Shown here: piece by piece, positions 11,473 to 21,221 of the stretch
How the letters are laid out: each line of letters starts with the position of its first letter
Position numbering within the stretch: the stretch's first letter is position 1
Source: Candidatus Gastranaerophilales bacterium
GTDB taxonomy: Bacteria; Cyanobacteriota; Vampirovibrionia; Gastranaerophilales; Gastranaerophilaceae
Length of the DNA: 64,000 nucleotides
Direction: 5' to 3'
Assembly (NCBI GenBank): GCA_944323255.1
Contig: CALURU010000001.1
Span: 124,001-188,000 of the forward strand
Program-made: the position numbers and the translations under genes
Notes under the pieces: generated by a model
Told to the model about the DNA's origin: nothing
What the model saw: only the letters and a program-made list of their open reading frames with translations
Database searches by the model: none

Positions 11473-12495
11473 TTAACTTAAAGCTTGAATTTTCTTATAT
11501 AAATCAATAATTTCCTTTGACATATTTTTAGGAACAACTATTTTAATTTTAGCATTCAAGTCTCCATAGCCTGAAGATTTTGGAAGCCCTAATTGTTTAA
11601 GTCTCAAGGATTGACCGCTCGATACTCCGGCTGGAATTTTGATATTTATTTTACCATGCAGAGTTGAAATTTCCTTAGAACAGCCTAAAACTGCCTCCGG
11701 AGGAGTAACTTCTACTTCTTTTATAAGATTATCTCCATCAAATTCATATTCTGGATCTTTAAAGTGTACAATAAGGTACAAATCACCTTTATTACCGTAC
11801 GCATCACCTTTGCCTTCACCTTTTAAACGTACTTTCTTACCTTCAGTAACACCTTTTGGCAATTTTACTTTTACCGTTCTTTGATGAGAAACAATACCAG
11901 TGCCGCCGCAATTTGAACAATATCCGCCGCCATGACACTGTTTGCATTTTTCCATTTCACTAAATGTTACCGAAATAGGTTTACCATCAAAGATTTCTTT
12001 AGCTGTAACATTCAAATTCTTTGTAATGTCTAAATCTTCCTGCTTAGGCTGTGCAGTTTTTCTTTGTCTTGCAGATCCAGCATTCTGGGTGAAATCAAAG
12101 CCTCCATACGAACGACCGGTTCTTTGAGTACCCATATTGCCCATCATGTCACCAAATAAAGAACTGAAAAAGTCTGAGAACCCAGAACCACCAAAGTCAA
12201 AGCTTTGTGCACCGTTTTGATTAAAGTTAAAACTAAAGTTCTCAAATCCCGGAGGTGGCGTATAATCTGCTCCGCCCTGCCAGTTAGAGCCAAGGCTGTC
12301 ATATCTTTGTCGTTTAGCTTTATCAGACAAAACTTCATATGCTTCATTTATATCTTTAAATTTTTCTTCGGCTTCTTTAGTTTTATTTACGTCTGGATGA
12401 TACTTTCGTGCCAATTTTCTGTAAGCAGATTTAATCGCTGCTGCATCGGCATCACGGCTCACGCCCAATATCTCATAGTAATCTTTGTATTTCAT
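11473..12495 (-). CDS. DnaJ-family co-chaperone with a reduced zinc finger
   Basis: Hsp40 that would stimulate DnaK ATPase. The 340-residue protein has an N-terminal J domain (about 1-66) with the HPD triad at H33-D35, a Gly/Phe-rich stretch (about 75-145), a zinc-binding segment and the two beta-barrel substrate-binding domains. The zinc segment has only two CxxC motifs (CKQCHGGG and CSNCGGTG, around residues 184-200) instead of the four of canonical DnaJ, so it lacks one of two zinc centres. That places it between DnaJ and CbpA types. GAAGGA precedes the ATG. No dnaK or grpE is nearby. It is divergent from a signalling gene, sharing a 119-base promoter region. Confidence 0.9.
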   Translation of the reverse strand: MKYKDYYEILGVSRDADAAAIKSAYRKLARKYHPDVNKTKEAEEKFKDINEAYEVLSDKAKRQRYDSLGSNWQGGADYTPPPGFENFSFNFNQNGAQSFDFGGSGFSDFFSSLFGDMMGNMGTQRTGRSYGGFDFTQNAGSARQRKTAQPKQEDLDITKNLNVTAKEIFDGKPISVTFSEMEKCKQCHGGGYCSNCGGTGIVSHQRTVKVKLPKGVTEGKKVRLKGEGKGDAYGNKGDLYLIVHFKDPEYEFDGDNLIKEVEVTPPEAVLGCSKEISTLHGKINIKIPAGVSSGQSLRLKQLGLPKSSGYGDLNAKIKIVVPKNMSKEIIDLYKKIQALS

Positions 12496-12581
12496 GATTA
12501 GTCCTTCATATTTCTTTATATTTTTATATTAATACAAAAAATTACAAAACTTAATAAAGTTAATCTTTTTTTAATAGTATT

Positions 12582-12592
12582 TGTGATAAAAT
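12582..12592 (+). promoter_or_regulatory. Extended -10 promoter element TGTGATAAAAT
   Basis: The TGTGATAAAAT motif is 22 bases before the kinase-like gene at 12615 and is identical to the one before the rfb operon. No convincing -35 hexamer is seen. Confidence 0.5.
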
Positions 12593-12614
12593 ACTTTCAA
12601 AGGATTAAGAAATT

Positions 12615-13688
12615 ATGGATATAAAAAAGATATTATTTAGAACAAGTTCTATAGATGTAGAGAAAGCCCTTCCGGATGCTTTAGTATTATGTTCTAAAGA
12701 TGGTAAAATTCAGTGGGTTAATGATGCAGCTGCAGAAATTTTTGAGACTTCTAAAATGCATTTATTAACCTCTAAAATATCTGATTTTATAGAAAATCCT
12801 ATAAACCTTATTTTATCATCGATAACCCAACATAAGCCTGTTATAACTAAGTTTATAAGCAGAGAAGCATATTTCGACATGACAGCTAAAGAAATTGATG
12901 AAGGATATGTTCTTGATTTTAGGGACGCAGTTGTTCCTGTAAGCAATTCTGATGAGTTCGCTAATAGTGAAAAATTAAATAAAAATACTTTCTTATTAAA
13001 GCTTTCTAATGATTTAAAGTCTCCCATACAGTCTATTGTAGGTTTTTCGCAGGCAATGGCTGATGGCTTAGGCGGAAATTTGACCGAACAGCAGGAAAAG
13101 TACATAAAAATCATTAATAAGAATTCTGTAGAACTTATGTATTTTATAGATAAGCTTTTAGAACTTTCTAAAACCGAGTCATGCATAGAGGAGCCTGAAA
13201 AACGAATGTTTGATATCCTAAGTCTTGTTCACTCAATCGTAAAATACAATGAACAGATTTTTACTGATAAAGAAGTCAAAATCGATATTAAGACCGAAGT
13301 GAATTTTAATAAGACAATTACAAATGATGAAGAGGTTATTAAGTCTATTATCCAAAACATTCTGGAGGTAATACTAAAAGCTATTGATATGGGCGAAGTT
13401 GAAATTACTCTTTCTAATCCTGATGATGAATTTATTGCGTCTAAGAGCCTTATGCCCGGAAGTTATACGCTTATCACTATTACAAGTGATTCACTGCTGC
13501 TTTCTGAAAATGATTTAGAATGTATGTTTGATCCTTATAAAATTGTAAATTCATCAAACAGAAAAAATGTATTGAGAGCAATGATTCTGGCAAGTGTTAA
13601 AAACCTGGTTCAATCTATAAATGGTATCGTTTGGGTAGAGTCGAAAATATTAAAAAATACAACGTTTAATTTTTTAATTCCAAATTAA
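12615..13688 (+). CDS. Degenerate sensor histidine kinase (pseudokinase)
   Basis: A 357-residue cytoplasmic protein with a PAS-like N-terminus (about 15-110, ALVLCSKDGKIQWVNDAA), a HisKA-like dimerisation helix (about 125-190) and an HATPase-like C-terminus. The layout LSNDLKSPIQSIVGFSQ is plainly the H box, yet the phospho-acceptor His is Asn132. The N box reads NILEVILKA, without the second Asn that binds Mg-ATP, and no DxGxG motif can be found before the FDPYK segment. It is therefore unlikely to autophosphorylate and may act as a scaffold or as a partner of another kinase, such as the intact one at 48.3 kb. AAAGGA precedes the ATG. Confidence 0.8.
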   Translation: MDIKKILFRTSSIDVEKALPDALVLCSKDGKIQWVNDAAAEIFETSKMHLLTSKISDFIENPINLILSSITQHKPVITKFISREAYFDMTAKEIDEGYVLDFRDAVVPVSNSDEFANSEKLNKNTFLLKLSNDLKSPIQSIVGFSQAMADGLGGNLTEQQEKYIKIINKNSVELMYFIDKLLELSKTESCIEEPEKRMFDILSLVHSIVKYNEQIFTDKEVKIDIKTEVNFNKTITNDEEVIKSIIQNILEVILKAIDMGEVEITLSNPDDEFIASKSLMPGSYTLITITSDSLLLSENDLECMFDPYKIVNSSNRKNVLRAMILASVKNLVQSINGIVWVESKILKNTTFNFLIPN

Positions 13689-13720
13689 ATTTGTAAAAGG
13701 GAGAAGTTTTAGACTAATAT

Positions 13721-14749
13721 ATGAGCAGTGTAATACTGAAAAATCTTGTCAAAAGTTATGACGGGAAGAAAAATGTAATAGATAATATAAATCTTGAAAT
13801 AAAAGATAAAGAGTTTATTGTTCTTGTCGGTTCATCAGGGTGTGGAAAATCAACAATTTTAAGACTAATTTCCGGTTTAGAAGATATTACTTCTGGAGAA
13901 GTATTAATAGATAACAAGGTTGTTAACAGCGTTCCTCCTAAAGACAGGGATATTGCCTTTGTTTTTCAAAGCTATGCTCTATACCCTCATATGAGTGTGT
14001 ACGATAATATTGCATTTGGTTTAAAAATGCGCAAAATTCCTAAATTAGAAATTGATAAAAAAGTTAGAGAAGTCGCAAAATCGCTTAATCTGGAGGAGTT
14101 ACTTGATAGGAAACCAAGGCAACTTTCAGGAGGGCAGCGCCAAAGAGTTGCACTTGGAAGAGCAATTGTCAGAAATCCTAAAGTGTTTTTAATGGATGAA
14201 CCATTATCCAATCTCGATGCTAATCTTCGAGTTCAAATGAGATCAGAAATCAAAAAACTGCATCAAAAGCTGCAAACAACATTTATCTATGTAACACACG
14301 ATCAGACAGAAGCATTAACAATGGGGGACAGAATTGTTGTTTTAGACAAAGGAAAAATTCAGCAAGCAGATTCACCAGAAGTAATATATAATAGTCCTAA
14401 AAACAAGTTTGTCGCAGGCTTCATAGGGCAAATGAATTTTATAGACGTAAATGTGAATAATGGACATTTCTTAATCGAAGGTATAGATTTTTATACTGAT
14501 AAAAATATTAACGGTTCTGTTACAGCAGCTATACGTGCAGAAAAAATGGTTTCTGGCGATAGCGTATTAGAAGTTGTTCCTGAAATTGTAGAAATGACAG
14601 GCGGGGAGCGAATAGTTTATTTCTATTTAAACGGAAACAAATGTTCTGCCAAGGTCCCTTTGGATTATCCTATTGGAGATAAAATCGAATTGAAATTTTC
14701 AGTAAATGATATGTATTTCTTTAATAAAGAAAGCGGAGAAGTTATTTAG
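13721..14749 (+). CDS. MalK/UgpC/MsmX-type ABC transporter ATPase
   Basis: ATPase subunit that would energise a sugar-type ABC importer. The 342-residue protein has Walker [10 protein letters not shown] (37-45), Q-loop [17 protein letters not shown], signature [14 protein letters not shown], Walker [13 protein letters not shown] and switch His in VTHDQ. A C-terminal TOBE/OB region has [10 protein letters not shown] where the MalK family usually has an IRPE motif. No permease or binding protein gene is near, so it may serve several transporters as MsmX does. AAGGGAGAAG lies before the ATG. The gene ends 1 base before the AsmA-like gene starts, implying cotranscription. Confidence 0.88.
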   Translation: MSSVILKNLVKSYDGKKNVIDNINLEIKDKEFIVLVGSSGCGKSTILRLISGLEDITSGEVLIDNKVVNSVPPKDRDIAFVFQSYALYPHMSVYDNIAFGLKMRKIPKLEIDKKVREVAKSLNLEELLDRKPRQLSGGQRQRVALGRAIVRNPKVFLMDEPLSNLDANLRVQMRSEIKKLHQKLQTTFIYVTHDQTEALTMGDRIVVLDKGKIQQADSPEVIYNSPKNKFVAGFIGQMNFIDVNVNNGHFLIEGIDFYTDKNINGSVTAAIRAEKMVSGDSVLEVVPEIVEMTGGERIVYFYLNGNKCSAKVPLDYPIGDKIELKFSVNDMYFFNKESGEVI

Positions 14750-14750
14750 T

Positions 14751-17700
14751 ATGAAAAAAAAATATAGGTATTTAATAATAATATTGGTTGTTATACTGGC
14801 TTTTTGCATTTCCATATGTTTTATTCCTATTAATGCAACAAAGTTTATTCCTGTTATCGAAAAACAGGTCGCAAAAGATTTGGGCATAAATATTCATATA
14901 GAACGTTTAATTCTAAGATTAGGACCATCTTTAAAGGTTAAAACTCCTATGATGCATATCATGTATGAAGATGGAGAAAAGTTCGGACAACTAACAAATG
15001 TAAAGTTTTTTATACCTTGGTCATCTTTATTTAAAAATGATGTGGTTGTAAAAAGATTATATGCAGATAAATTCATTTTAAAAGTTAGTTCTGATGACAA
15101 GTACTTGGATAGTCTGTTAACAAAATTGAATTCTAAAGACTATAAGGAGAGACCTAATATAAAGTTAAAAGGCTATAGCTTGTCATATTTTGATGTTGAA
15201 TCAAATAAGTTATATAAATTAAGCGGTTCTACTCTTGACATTGCAAAAGTTGTAAGCTTCGAAAATTTACAATTAAAAGCTATTGGTGAATTCTTCATAA
15301 ATGATAAAAAATATTTATCTTATGATGTATCAATATTGCCAAATATTAAAATGACAGATGTGAATTACAACATAGATATAAAAGCTTTTTTGGAACAAAT
15401 GGAGGAATTGGATTTTTATTCGGATGTAATTGCTGATCTAAAGTTATATAATGGCATAAATGGTTCAACGCAAATTTCAGGACTTGTAAATATTGATAAT
15501 ATTTCAGTATTAGACCCTGCAAGAAAATCCCCTAAAAGCTTTATTTATTTGACTTTCTTGGGTGAAAAGATCGGTGTTTTATCTAATATTTATGCTACTA
15601 ATGATAAAAAAGTTTATATAGATGGTGTAATAAATAACTCTAAGAAAAAATCTGTAGATTTGAAAGTTAAAACAGATGAGATAAATCTAAAAGATATATA
15701 TCCAAAAGTAAAATTGTTGACGGATTTTTCTAAATACAAAGTTGCAGGAAATATTGATGGTAAATTAAAAGCTGACTTCTCTGTTAAGGGTGATTTTAAT
15801 AAATTAAAATCTACGGGCTTCTTAACAGTAAAAGATGGTATTATTAAGGCTAGTGGTGTTGATATTAAAAATATTACAGCTAATATTGATTTTTCAAACA
15901 ACAATATAAATATTACAAAAGCTGTAGGATATGTTAATAGTGCGCCTATTACTATAAAAGGGCATATAAATAAAGATATTGACATAGATATTTCTATGGA
16001 CAAGGTTGAATTGAAACATCTGCTGCCGGCATCTTTTGGTGTTAAAAATGGCATCTCTACTATATCGGCAAAGGTTTCAGGTACTCCTGAAAAACTTGTT
16101 CATAAGGAGAATATAAAAATAGATAATTTTAAATGTGAAAAAGAAGGTAATAGCTTATTTTTCAAAAAATTAAATATTGATACCAATAAAGATAATGTAG
16201 CTTATATAAATGGAATTTTGCTTAACAACACAAAAACTGATGTTATTAAACTACCTTTATTAAAATTATATATTACGCCTACTACTATTTCTATTCCGGA
16301 AACAAATATATTTCTGGCTAATTCAAAATTAAAAGCAAGCGGAGAAATTACAAACTATAATGCAAAGAAGCCAGAATTTGCGATTAACTTGAATGGTTTT
16401 GTAAATTCAAGAGATATTAAATGTATAAAATCAAATTTTGCAATATATCCGGTTAAAGTCACAGTTAATGGTGATAAAAAGGAACAAAATCTTCTAGCCC
16501 AGGTGTTGATGGAAAAAGCTTTAATACTTGATGAACCTTCAATAGTTAATATTGCGACAAAATTTGAGAACAACAATATGAAGATTGAAGATTTGAGTAT
16601 TTCTTCATTTTCCGGAAGATTTTCAGATGATTACAAAACAAATTTAAGAGGGCAAAAGAAATTAATAATATCAGGTTTTGTAGAAAACCTAAAAGAGCCT
16701 GGATTTAAAAATGTGAGGGTTTATATTCCTCAGCAGTTGAATATTTCATATTTAAATACAATTGCGCAGTTGAAAGGTGATATTTTTATTAATGGAAGTA
16801 TAAAGAAACCTGAGATTGTGGGACAGATAAATATACAAAATGTAATAAACCAGTTCCTACAGCTTGCTGTAAACAACCTAACAGTTGATTTTAATAAAAC
16901 TTCTGCTATATTAAATGCTCCGCAATTTAAAATTGGAGATTCGGTGATGGGCATAAACTCCAATTTTTCTACGGATATATCCCATGGACTGCTGGTGAAA
17001 AATGTAAGTATAAAATCAAAATTTATAAATACAGATACTTTTCTAATGTATAAAGACAGTCCTGCATTTAATTTAATGCCGGTAACAATTCAGCAGGGAA
17101 ATATATATTCGGAGAAAATTCTTGCAAGTATTTATAATTCTCCCCTATATCTTTCAGCATTTTCTTCTGAATTTACATTAAAGGACAATGTTCTTTCTTT
17201 TAGCAACTTCTCTTCTGAAATGTTCAACGGAAAAATGGTCGGAGCTATTGATTTTAACCTTAAAGACGAACACTTTAATTCTACAATACAAGCCAGAGGC
17301 GTAAGTGCAGCTCCGATCTTTGATGTTATATCCACAAGAAAGGATTCTGTAAGTGGAATTATGGACTTTGATACAACAATTGGTGGAAATTTAAGTACAA
17401 AGCAGTCTTTAAACGGCAAAATTAAATTTATTGTGCATAACGGAAGAATGGGAACACTCGGAAAACTTGAGCATTTGCTTTATGCTCAAAATGTTATTGC
17501 TGATAATATGCTTAGAACCTCGCTAAGTGTTGTAACAAAAGCAATTACTCTAAAGGATACAGGTTTGTTTAAGTATTTAAGAGGAGATATTATCTTAAAA
17601 GAAGGTATTGCAGAAATTCCATTTTTACAGTCTCAGGGACCTCTAATGTCTTTATTTATAAAGGGAGCATATAATCCTGATACTGACTATGCAAAATTAG

Positions 17701-18017
17701 TTGTACTAGGGCGTTTATCTGATGAAATCATATCAGGTTTGGGTGTGTTTGGCGATTTTTCATTTAATAAACTGATGATAATGCTGACGGGGGAAGAGAA
17801 TAAATACAATATTTTGCCGGAGGATTTTGAAAATTTACCGCAGCTTCCAACCAGATACACTAAAGAATTTAGAAGTGTAATTAATGGTATCGTTGATAAA
17901 CCTAGTTCGGTTATACAGTTTAACTGGGTCTCATATTCAGAAAAATCATATAGGCAGAGTGATGTTCCCATGACAGATGTTAAAATCCCGGAATTTGTAA
18001 ATAATTTGCCGGATTAA
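14751..18017 (+). CDS. AsmA/TamB-like large envelope protein
   Basis: A 1088-residue protein with an N-terminal membrane anchor (about 5-26) and a long, repetitive beta-strand body. The anchor is followed by the family-typical segment in which the protein leaves the membrane (INATKFIPVIEKQVAKDLG). The C-terminal 250 residues, including GIMDFDTTIGGN and GKIKFIVHNGRMG, match the AsmA-like C-terminal domain. AsmA-clan proteins form hydrophobic grooves that move phospholipids between inner and outer membrane, so the gene argues for a two-membrane cell. An ATG at 14706 extends the frame by 15 codons into the upstream gene. The start at 14751 gives a proper anchor, with GGAG 12 bases before it. It probably belongs with the upstream ABC ATPase gene. 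Confidence 0.8.
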   Translation: MKKKYRYLIIILVVILAFCISICFIPINATKFIPVIEKQVAKDLGINIHIERLILRLGPSLKVKTPMMHIMYEDGEKFGQLTNVKFFIPWSSLFKNDVVVKRLYADKFILKVSSDDKYLDSLLTKLNSKDYKERPNIKLKGYSLSYFDVESNKLYKLSGSTLDIAKVVSFENLQLKAIGEFFINDKKYLSYDVSILPNIKMTDVNYNIDIKAFLEQMEELDFYSDVIADLKLYNGINGSTQISGLVNIDNISVLDPARKSPKSFIYLTFLGEKIGVLSNIYATNDKKVYIDGVINNSKKKSVDLKVKTDEINLKDIYPKVKLLTDFSKYKVAGNIDGKLKADFSVKGDFNKLKSTGFLTVKDGIIKASGVDIKNITANIDFSNNNINITKAVGYVNSAPITIKGHINKDIDIDISMDKVELKHLLPASFGVKNGISTISAKVSGTPEKLVHKENIKIDNFKCEKEGNSLFFKKLNIDTNKDNVAYINGILLNNTKTDVIKLPLLKLYITPTTISIPETNIFLANSKLKASGEITNYNAKKPEFAINLNGFVNSRDIKCIKSNFAIYPVKVTVNGDKKEQNLLAQVLMEKALILDEPSIVNIATKFENNNMKIEDLSISSFSGRFSDDYKTNLRGQKKLIISGFVENLKEPGFKNVRVYIPQQLNISYLNTIAQLKGDIFINGSIKKPEIVGQINIQNVINQFLQLAVNNLTVDFNKTSAILNAPQFKIGDSVMGINSNFSTDISHGLLVKNVSIKSKFINTDTFLMYKDSPAFNLMPVTIQQGNIYSEKILASIYNSPLYLSAFSSEFTLKDNVLSFSNFSSEMFNGKMVGAIDFNLKDEHFNSTIQARGVSAAPIFDVISTRKDSVSGIMDFDTTIGGNLSTKQSLNGKIKFIVHNGRMGTLGKLEHLLYAQNVIADNMLRTSLSVVTKAITLKDTGLFKYLRGDIILKEGIAEIPFLQSQGPLMSLFIKGAYNPDTDYAKLVVLGRLSDEIISGLGVFGDFSFNKLMIMLTGEENKYNILPEDFENLPQLPTRYTKEFRSVINGIVDKPSSVIQFNWVSYSEKSYRQSDVPMTDVKIPEFVNNLPD

Positions 18018-18059
18018 TTTAATGTATTTATATGATTACTTATATAACAGTTTTTAGTT

Positions 18060-18065
18060 TATAAT
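18060..18065 (+). promoter_or_regulatory. -10 element TATAAT placed for a leaderless transcript
   Basis: A consensus TATAAT ends 7 bases before the ATG at 18073, and there is no Shine-Dalgarno between them. Transcription from it would begin at or next to the start codon. Confidence 0.45.
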
Positions 18066-18072
18066 ATAAATC

Positions 18073-18678
18073 ATGGATTTATTAAAAACAGGACAAAAAA
18101 TAAGTATATCTTTTCAAAAAGAAGAAAAAATTGTAGAAATTTCTTGTACTATATCAGAAGTGTTGGAAGATAGGATAGTAATTGAATTACCGCAGTATTT
18201 TATGCGTTACATAGAGTATCTTGAGGTGGGTTGTAAACTGACAGTAAAGGTTTTTTCTAAAATAGGTACAGTGGATTTCAATACAATTGTTATATCATCT
18301 CCGCTTGAAGAGGAATTTTCTGTAGAACTTGATTATAACGCAATGAAGCTTACACCTACAGAGGAAATACCTGTAGTCAATGCTGTTGAAACATTAAATA
18401 TTATTATGGATGATGAACGGTTGTTCAAAGTCAACACTTTTGAAATAGCGACTGAATATCTAAAATTTTACAGCGATTATGAATTCCAAATGAATGAATC
18501 GTTTAACTGTGAGTTAATTTTACCCAAAAACTATGGTATAATAAAATTTAGAGGTACTGTTATATATATTGACCCTGTATATGACAACGAGTATAAAATT
18601 TCATATGAAAATATGGTAGAAGAAGACCGGCAAAACTTATTGTACTATATGTATTTATACACTAATAGCTCTGATTAG
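18073..18678 (+). CDS. PilZ/YcgR-like flagellar brake domain protein (degenerate)
   Basis: A 201-residue soluble protein with two beta-barrel-like halves. The N-terminal half (LLKTGQKISISFQKE to about residue 100) resembles the YcgR N-terminal domain, and the C-terminal half resembles PilZ (MNESFNCELILPKNYGIIKFRGTVIYI). The c-di-GMP-binding motifs RxxxR and D/NxSxxG are not recognisable; the corresponding region is VNTFEIATEYLKF, so nucleotide binding is doubtful. It may still act on motility or exopolysaccharide through protein contacts. No Shine-Dalgarno is seen before the ATG and a TATAAT lies 7 bases upstream. The next gene follows after 8 bases. Confidence 0.55.
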   Translation: MDLLKTGQKISISFQKEEKIVEISCTISEVLEDRIVIELPQYFMRYIEYLEVGCKLTVKVFSKIGTVDFNTIVISSPLEEEFSVELDYNAMKLTPTEEIPVVNAVETLNIIMDDERLFKVNTFEIATEYLKFYSDYEFQMNESFNCELILPKNYGIIKFRGTVIYIDPVYDNEYKISYENMVEEDRQNLLYYMYLYTNSSD

Positions 18679-18686
18679 GAAAAATT

Positions 18687-20276
18687 ATGAAGAATTTAAC
18701 AGAAAATAAAACAAAGAAGCATACTTCAAAAAATAAAATGTACGATCAAATTGAGCGTTGTCGTTTAGATTTGCAAAAGGATCCAACAAATCCAGAGTTA
18801 CATGTAAGACTAGGTGATTTATATATGAAGTGGCATCTTGATATATATAGTGCCTGTCAATATATTGATGAAGCAATTACAGAGTATCAGCTGGCAATGG
18901 AATCATTGATAGATTCTTGTGAAATATATTATAAAATAGGGGTAGCGTTTTATTATAAGGGTGATTTAGACAAAGCTATAAATTATTTTACTATGGCTCT
19001 GGAAAAGAAGAATAATTACTATGAAGCTTATTATATGCTAGCTGAAACCTTTGTAAAAAAAGCGCATTTTACTGATGCGATCGATGCAGCAGAAGCTGCT
19101 ATACAATGTTCCAGATGGAGGTCTTCAAGTGCACACTATTTGTTGTGTAAATTATATGAAGCATCATCTTTTAAGAATAATAAAACAAAATTTAAAGCAT
19201 TTAGCGAAAAATTACAGTCAATTTTATTAATACCGTTTGATATAACCGCCCAGCATAATATCATAAAAAATATTTCATATCTTCGCTTCTTGCCTTTGTT
19301 TATAAAAGGCTTCTATGCAATACAATTAAAAGATTTTTCAAAAGCTGTTCAATTATATAAAGATGCAATAGAGATTGCTCCAGGTTTTGCTCCGCTCTAT
19401 TGTGTTCTTGGTGATATTTATCTTTCGACGGGCTACTTTGAAGATGCAATTACTGAATACAAAATGGCAATATGGCTTGATTCTTTTAATATTGCTGCGT
19501 ACAGACATTTATGCAGAGCATACGAAGAACAAGGTGACTATAATCAGGCAATAGAAGTTTATAATAAGCTGATTGCAATGGCACCTAATATGCCAGATTT
19601 ATACTCAAATCTTGCTAATATTTACTATATTAAAGGAGAGTTTGATTCAGCAATATCAAATTATCAAACTGCTATAACTCTTAATCCTAATAAATCGTGG
19701 ACAAGTGTTATTGCACAAACTATGGGCTTTGTATATCAAGAGAATAAGTCCGATCCTGATGCCGCTATATCTGCTTATCAAACTGCATATGTTCTTACCC
19801 CTGAAGATATCGATATATATGTAAATTTAGGTAGTGCTTTTTATGATAAAGAGGATTATAATAATGCACTTGCTGTTTACAGACAGGCTCTTGAATTACA
19901 GCCACACAATGCAAAAATACACTGTAATCTGGGGTTTTTATATTGGGGTAAGGGTGACACTGAAGAAGCTATAAAATCTTACGAATTAGCAATAAAATAC
20001 AACAAGAATTATGATATAGCATATAACAATCTGGGTGTTATATATTTAGATGATTTAGGACGTGTAAATAAAGCTATAGAATTATTTAAGAAAGCCGTGG
20101 AAGTAAATCCAAATTATGCTTTAGCACATTTTAATCTTGCCAGAGCGACTTCAATAATTGGAGATAAAGTAGAAGCTGCAAAACTTTACCAGATGGCTCA
20201 GGATATTAATAAAATTACGCAGGAAATTGATCCTAGAGATATCGCTGATAAGATCAGTGAGTTATTTGAATCTTAA
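18687..20276 (+). CDS. Tetratricopeptide-repeat protein (529 aa)
   Basis: Almost the whole protein is TPR repeats; I can follow about ten to eleven, for example AYYNLG-type helices such as IYVNLGSAFYDKEDYNNALAVYRQALELQP and AYNNLGVIYLDD. There is no signal peptide or membrane segment, so it is a cytoplasmic protein-interaction scaffold. Between repeats 4 and 5 (about 165-215) the pattern is broken by a hydrophobic linker. AGGAAAAATTATG gives a usable start. It sits between the PilZ-like gene and a nucleotide kinase, and its partner is unknown. A second TPR protein of the same style is at 51.3 kb. Confidence 0.85.
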   Translation: MKNLTENKTKKHTSKNKMYDQIERCRLDLQKDPTNPELHVRLGDLYMKWHLDIYSACQYIDEAITEYQLAMESLIDSCEIYYKIGVAFYYKGDLDKAINYFTMALEKKNNYYEAYYMLAETFVKKAHFTDAIDAAEAAIQCSRWRSSSAHYLLCKLYEASSFKNNKTKFKAFSEKLQSILLIPFDITAQHNIIKNISYLRFLPLFIKGFYAIQLKDFSKAVQLYKDAIEIAPGFAPLYCVLGDIYLSTGYFEDAITEYKMAIWLDSFNIAAYRHLCRAYEEQGDYNQAIEVYNKLIAMAPNMPDLYSNLANIYYIKGEFDSAISNYQTAITLNPNKSWTSVIAQTMGFVYQENKSDPDAAISAYQTAYVLTPEDIDIYVNLGSAFYDKEDYNNALAVYRQALELQPHNAKIHCNLGFLYWGKGDTEEAIKSYELAIKYNKNYDIAYNNLGVIYLDDLGRVNKAIELFKKAVEVNPNYALAHFNLARATSIIGDKVEAAKLYQMAQDINKITQEIDPRDIADKISELFES

Positions 20277-20336
20277 TTTCCCCACTTTATTTTTAAAATT
20301 CTTACATGTATAATGTAACAATATCGGAATTAATGT

Positions 20337-21221
20337 ATGACTGAAGAAGATAAAATCGGAATATCACATTTAATAGAAAAAGAACTAAATTCATCTGATA
20401 AAATCTTAAAACCTGATTTCAACCAGAAAACAGGGCGTGAGTTATTAGCATTTTATTTGCAGTCAAAGTTTAAACAGTTGCTTGCTTATGATAATAAGGC
20501 TGCCGAACCCATATTCATAGAGGTTCGGTACGATTTTATTCAAAGATTTTCAAGAAGGCTAATACAAAATCCGGAAAAAAGAATAATGATTGGTGTAACT
20601 GGGGAATCTGCGTCCGGGAAGTCTACTATTTGTAAAGAAATTGAAAATGTCATTGAAAAATTTAAAATGCCTGTAACTATTTTGACAACCGATAATTACT
20701 TTAATGACATATCTGAATTAATTAAACAATACGGAACATTTGATAATTTGAGAGATAATGGATACGATGTTGATTCTCCAAATAGCTTTCAATTGGATAT
20801 CTTAAAAGAGGATTTAGATAAAATTTCACATGGTGAGGATATATACTCTCCGGAGTATTTATTAAACGGAACCGGAGTATCAGTACCAAAAGCAAAGTTT
20901 GTACCTTCAAACAAAATAGTTGTAGTTGAAGGTATGGCATCTATGTTTGGAGATAACAAGGATATTTTTGATATAAAAGTTTATGTTGAGACGGATCTAG
21001 ATATACGCAAAGAGCGTTTTCTGACAAGAGCATATACAGAACGTAATCAAGACTTAGAAAATGCTAAAAAGCACTGGGAATATATTCTCGGAGCGGGCGA
21101 AAAGTATGTTAAGCCATATAGAGCGGAAGCTGATATTATAATTAATGGTGATTCAAATTTAGCTTATTTTTCTCAGATTTTAGAATATATACACACAATT
21201 ACCAATAATTTTGAATGCTAG
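20337..21221 (+). CDS. Uridine kinase/phosphoribulokinase-family P-loop kinase
   Basis: A 294-residue protein with a P-loop GVTGESASGKST at residues 86-97, a DNYF substrate Asp motif, the DSPNSFQLDIL segment that corresponds to uridine kinase FDHPDAFD, and a VVVEGMASMF strand. These define the PRK/uridine kinase/CoaA superfamily. An extra N-terminal helical domain of about 80 residues is unusual for bacterial Udk. Phosphoribulokinase itself is unlikely, since no Calvin-cycle genes are seen here. Uridine/cytidine salvage is the best guess. A TATAAT at 20309-20314 lies upstream. Its stop TAG overlaps the stop of the convergent FAD gene in one CTAG. Confidence 0.7.
   Translation: MTEEDKIGISHLIEKELNSSDKILKPDFNQKTGRELLAFYLQSKFKQLLAYDNKAAEPIFIEVRYDFIQRFSRRLIQNPEKRIMIGVTGESASGKSTICKEIENVIEKFKMPVTILTTDNYFNDISELIKQYGTFDNLRDNGYDVDSPNSFQLDILKEDLDKISHGEDIYSPEYLLNGTGVSVPKAKFVPSNKIVVVEGMASMFGDNKDIFDIKVYVETDLDIRKERFLTRAYTERNQDLENAKKHWEYILGAGEKYVKPYRAEADIIINGDSNLAYFSQILEYIHTITNNFEC

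Noticed and set aside
12710-13186. 158-residue minus-strand frame inside the pseudokinase gene
   Set aside because: Antisense shadow of the kinase-like gene with no independent support.
20337-21221. Phosphoribulokinase (Calvin cycle)
   Set aside because: The superfamily fits, but uridine-kinase-type motifs and the absence of any carbon fixation gene make a salvage kinase more likely.
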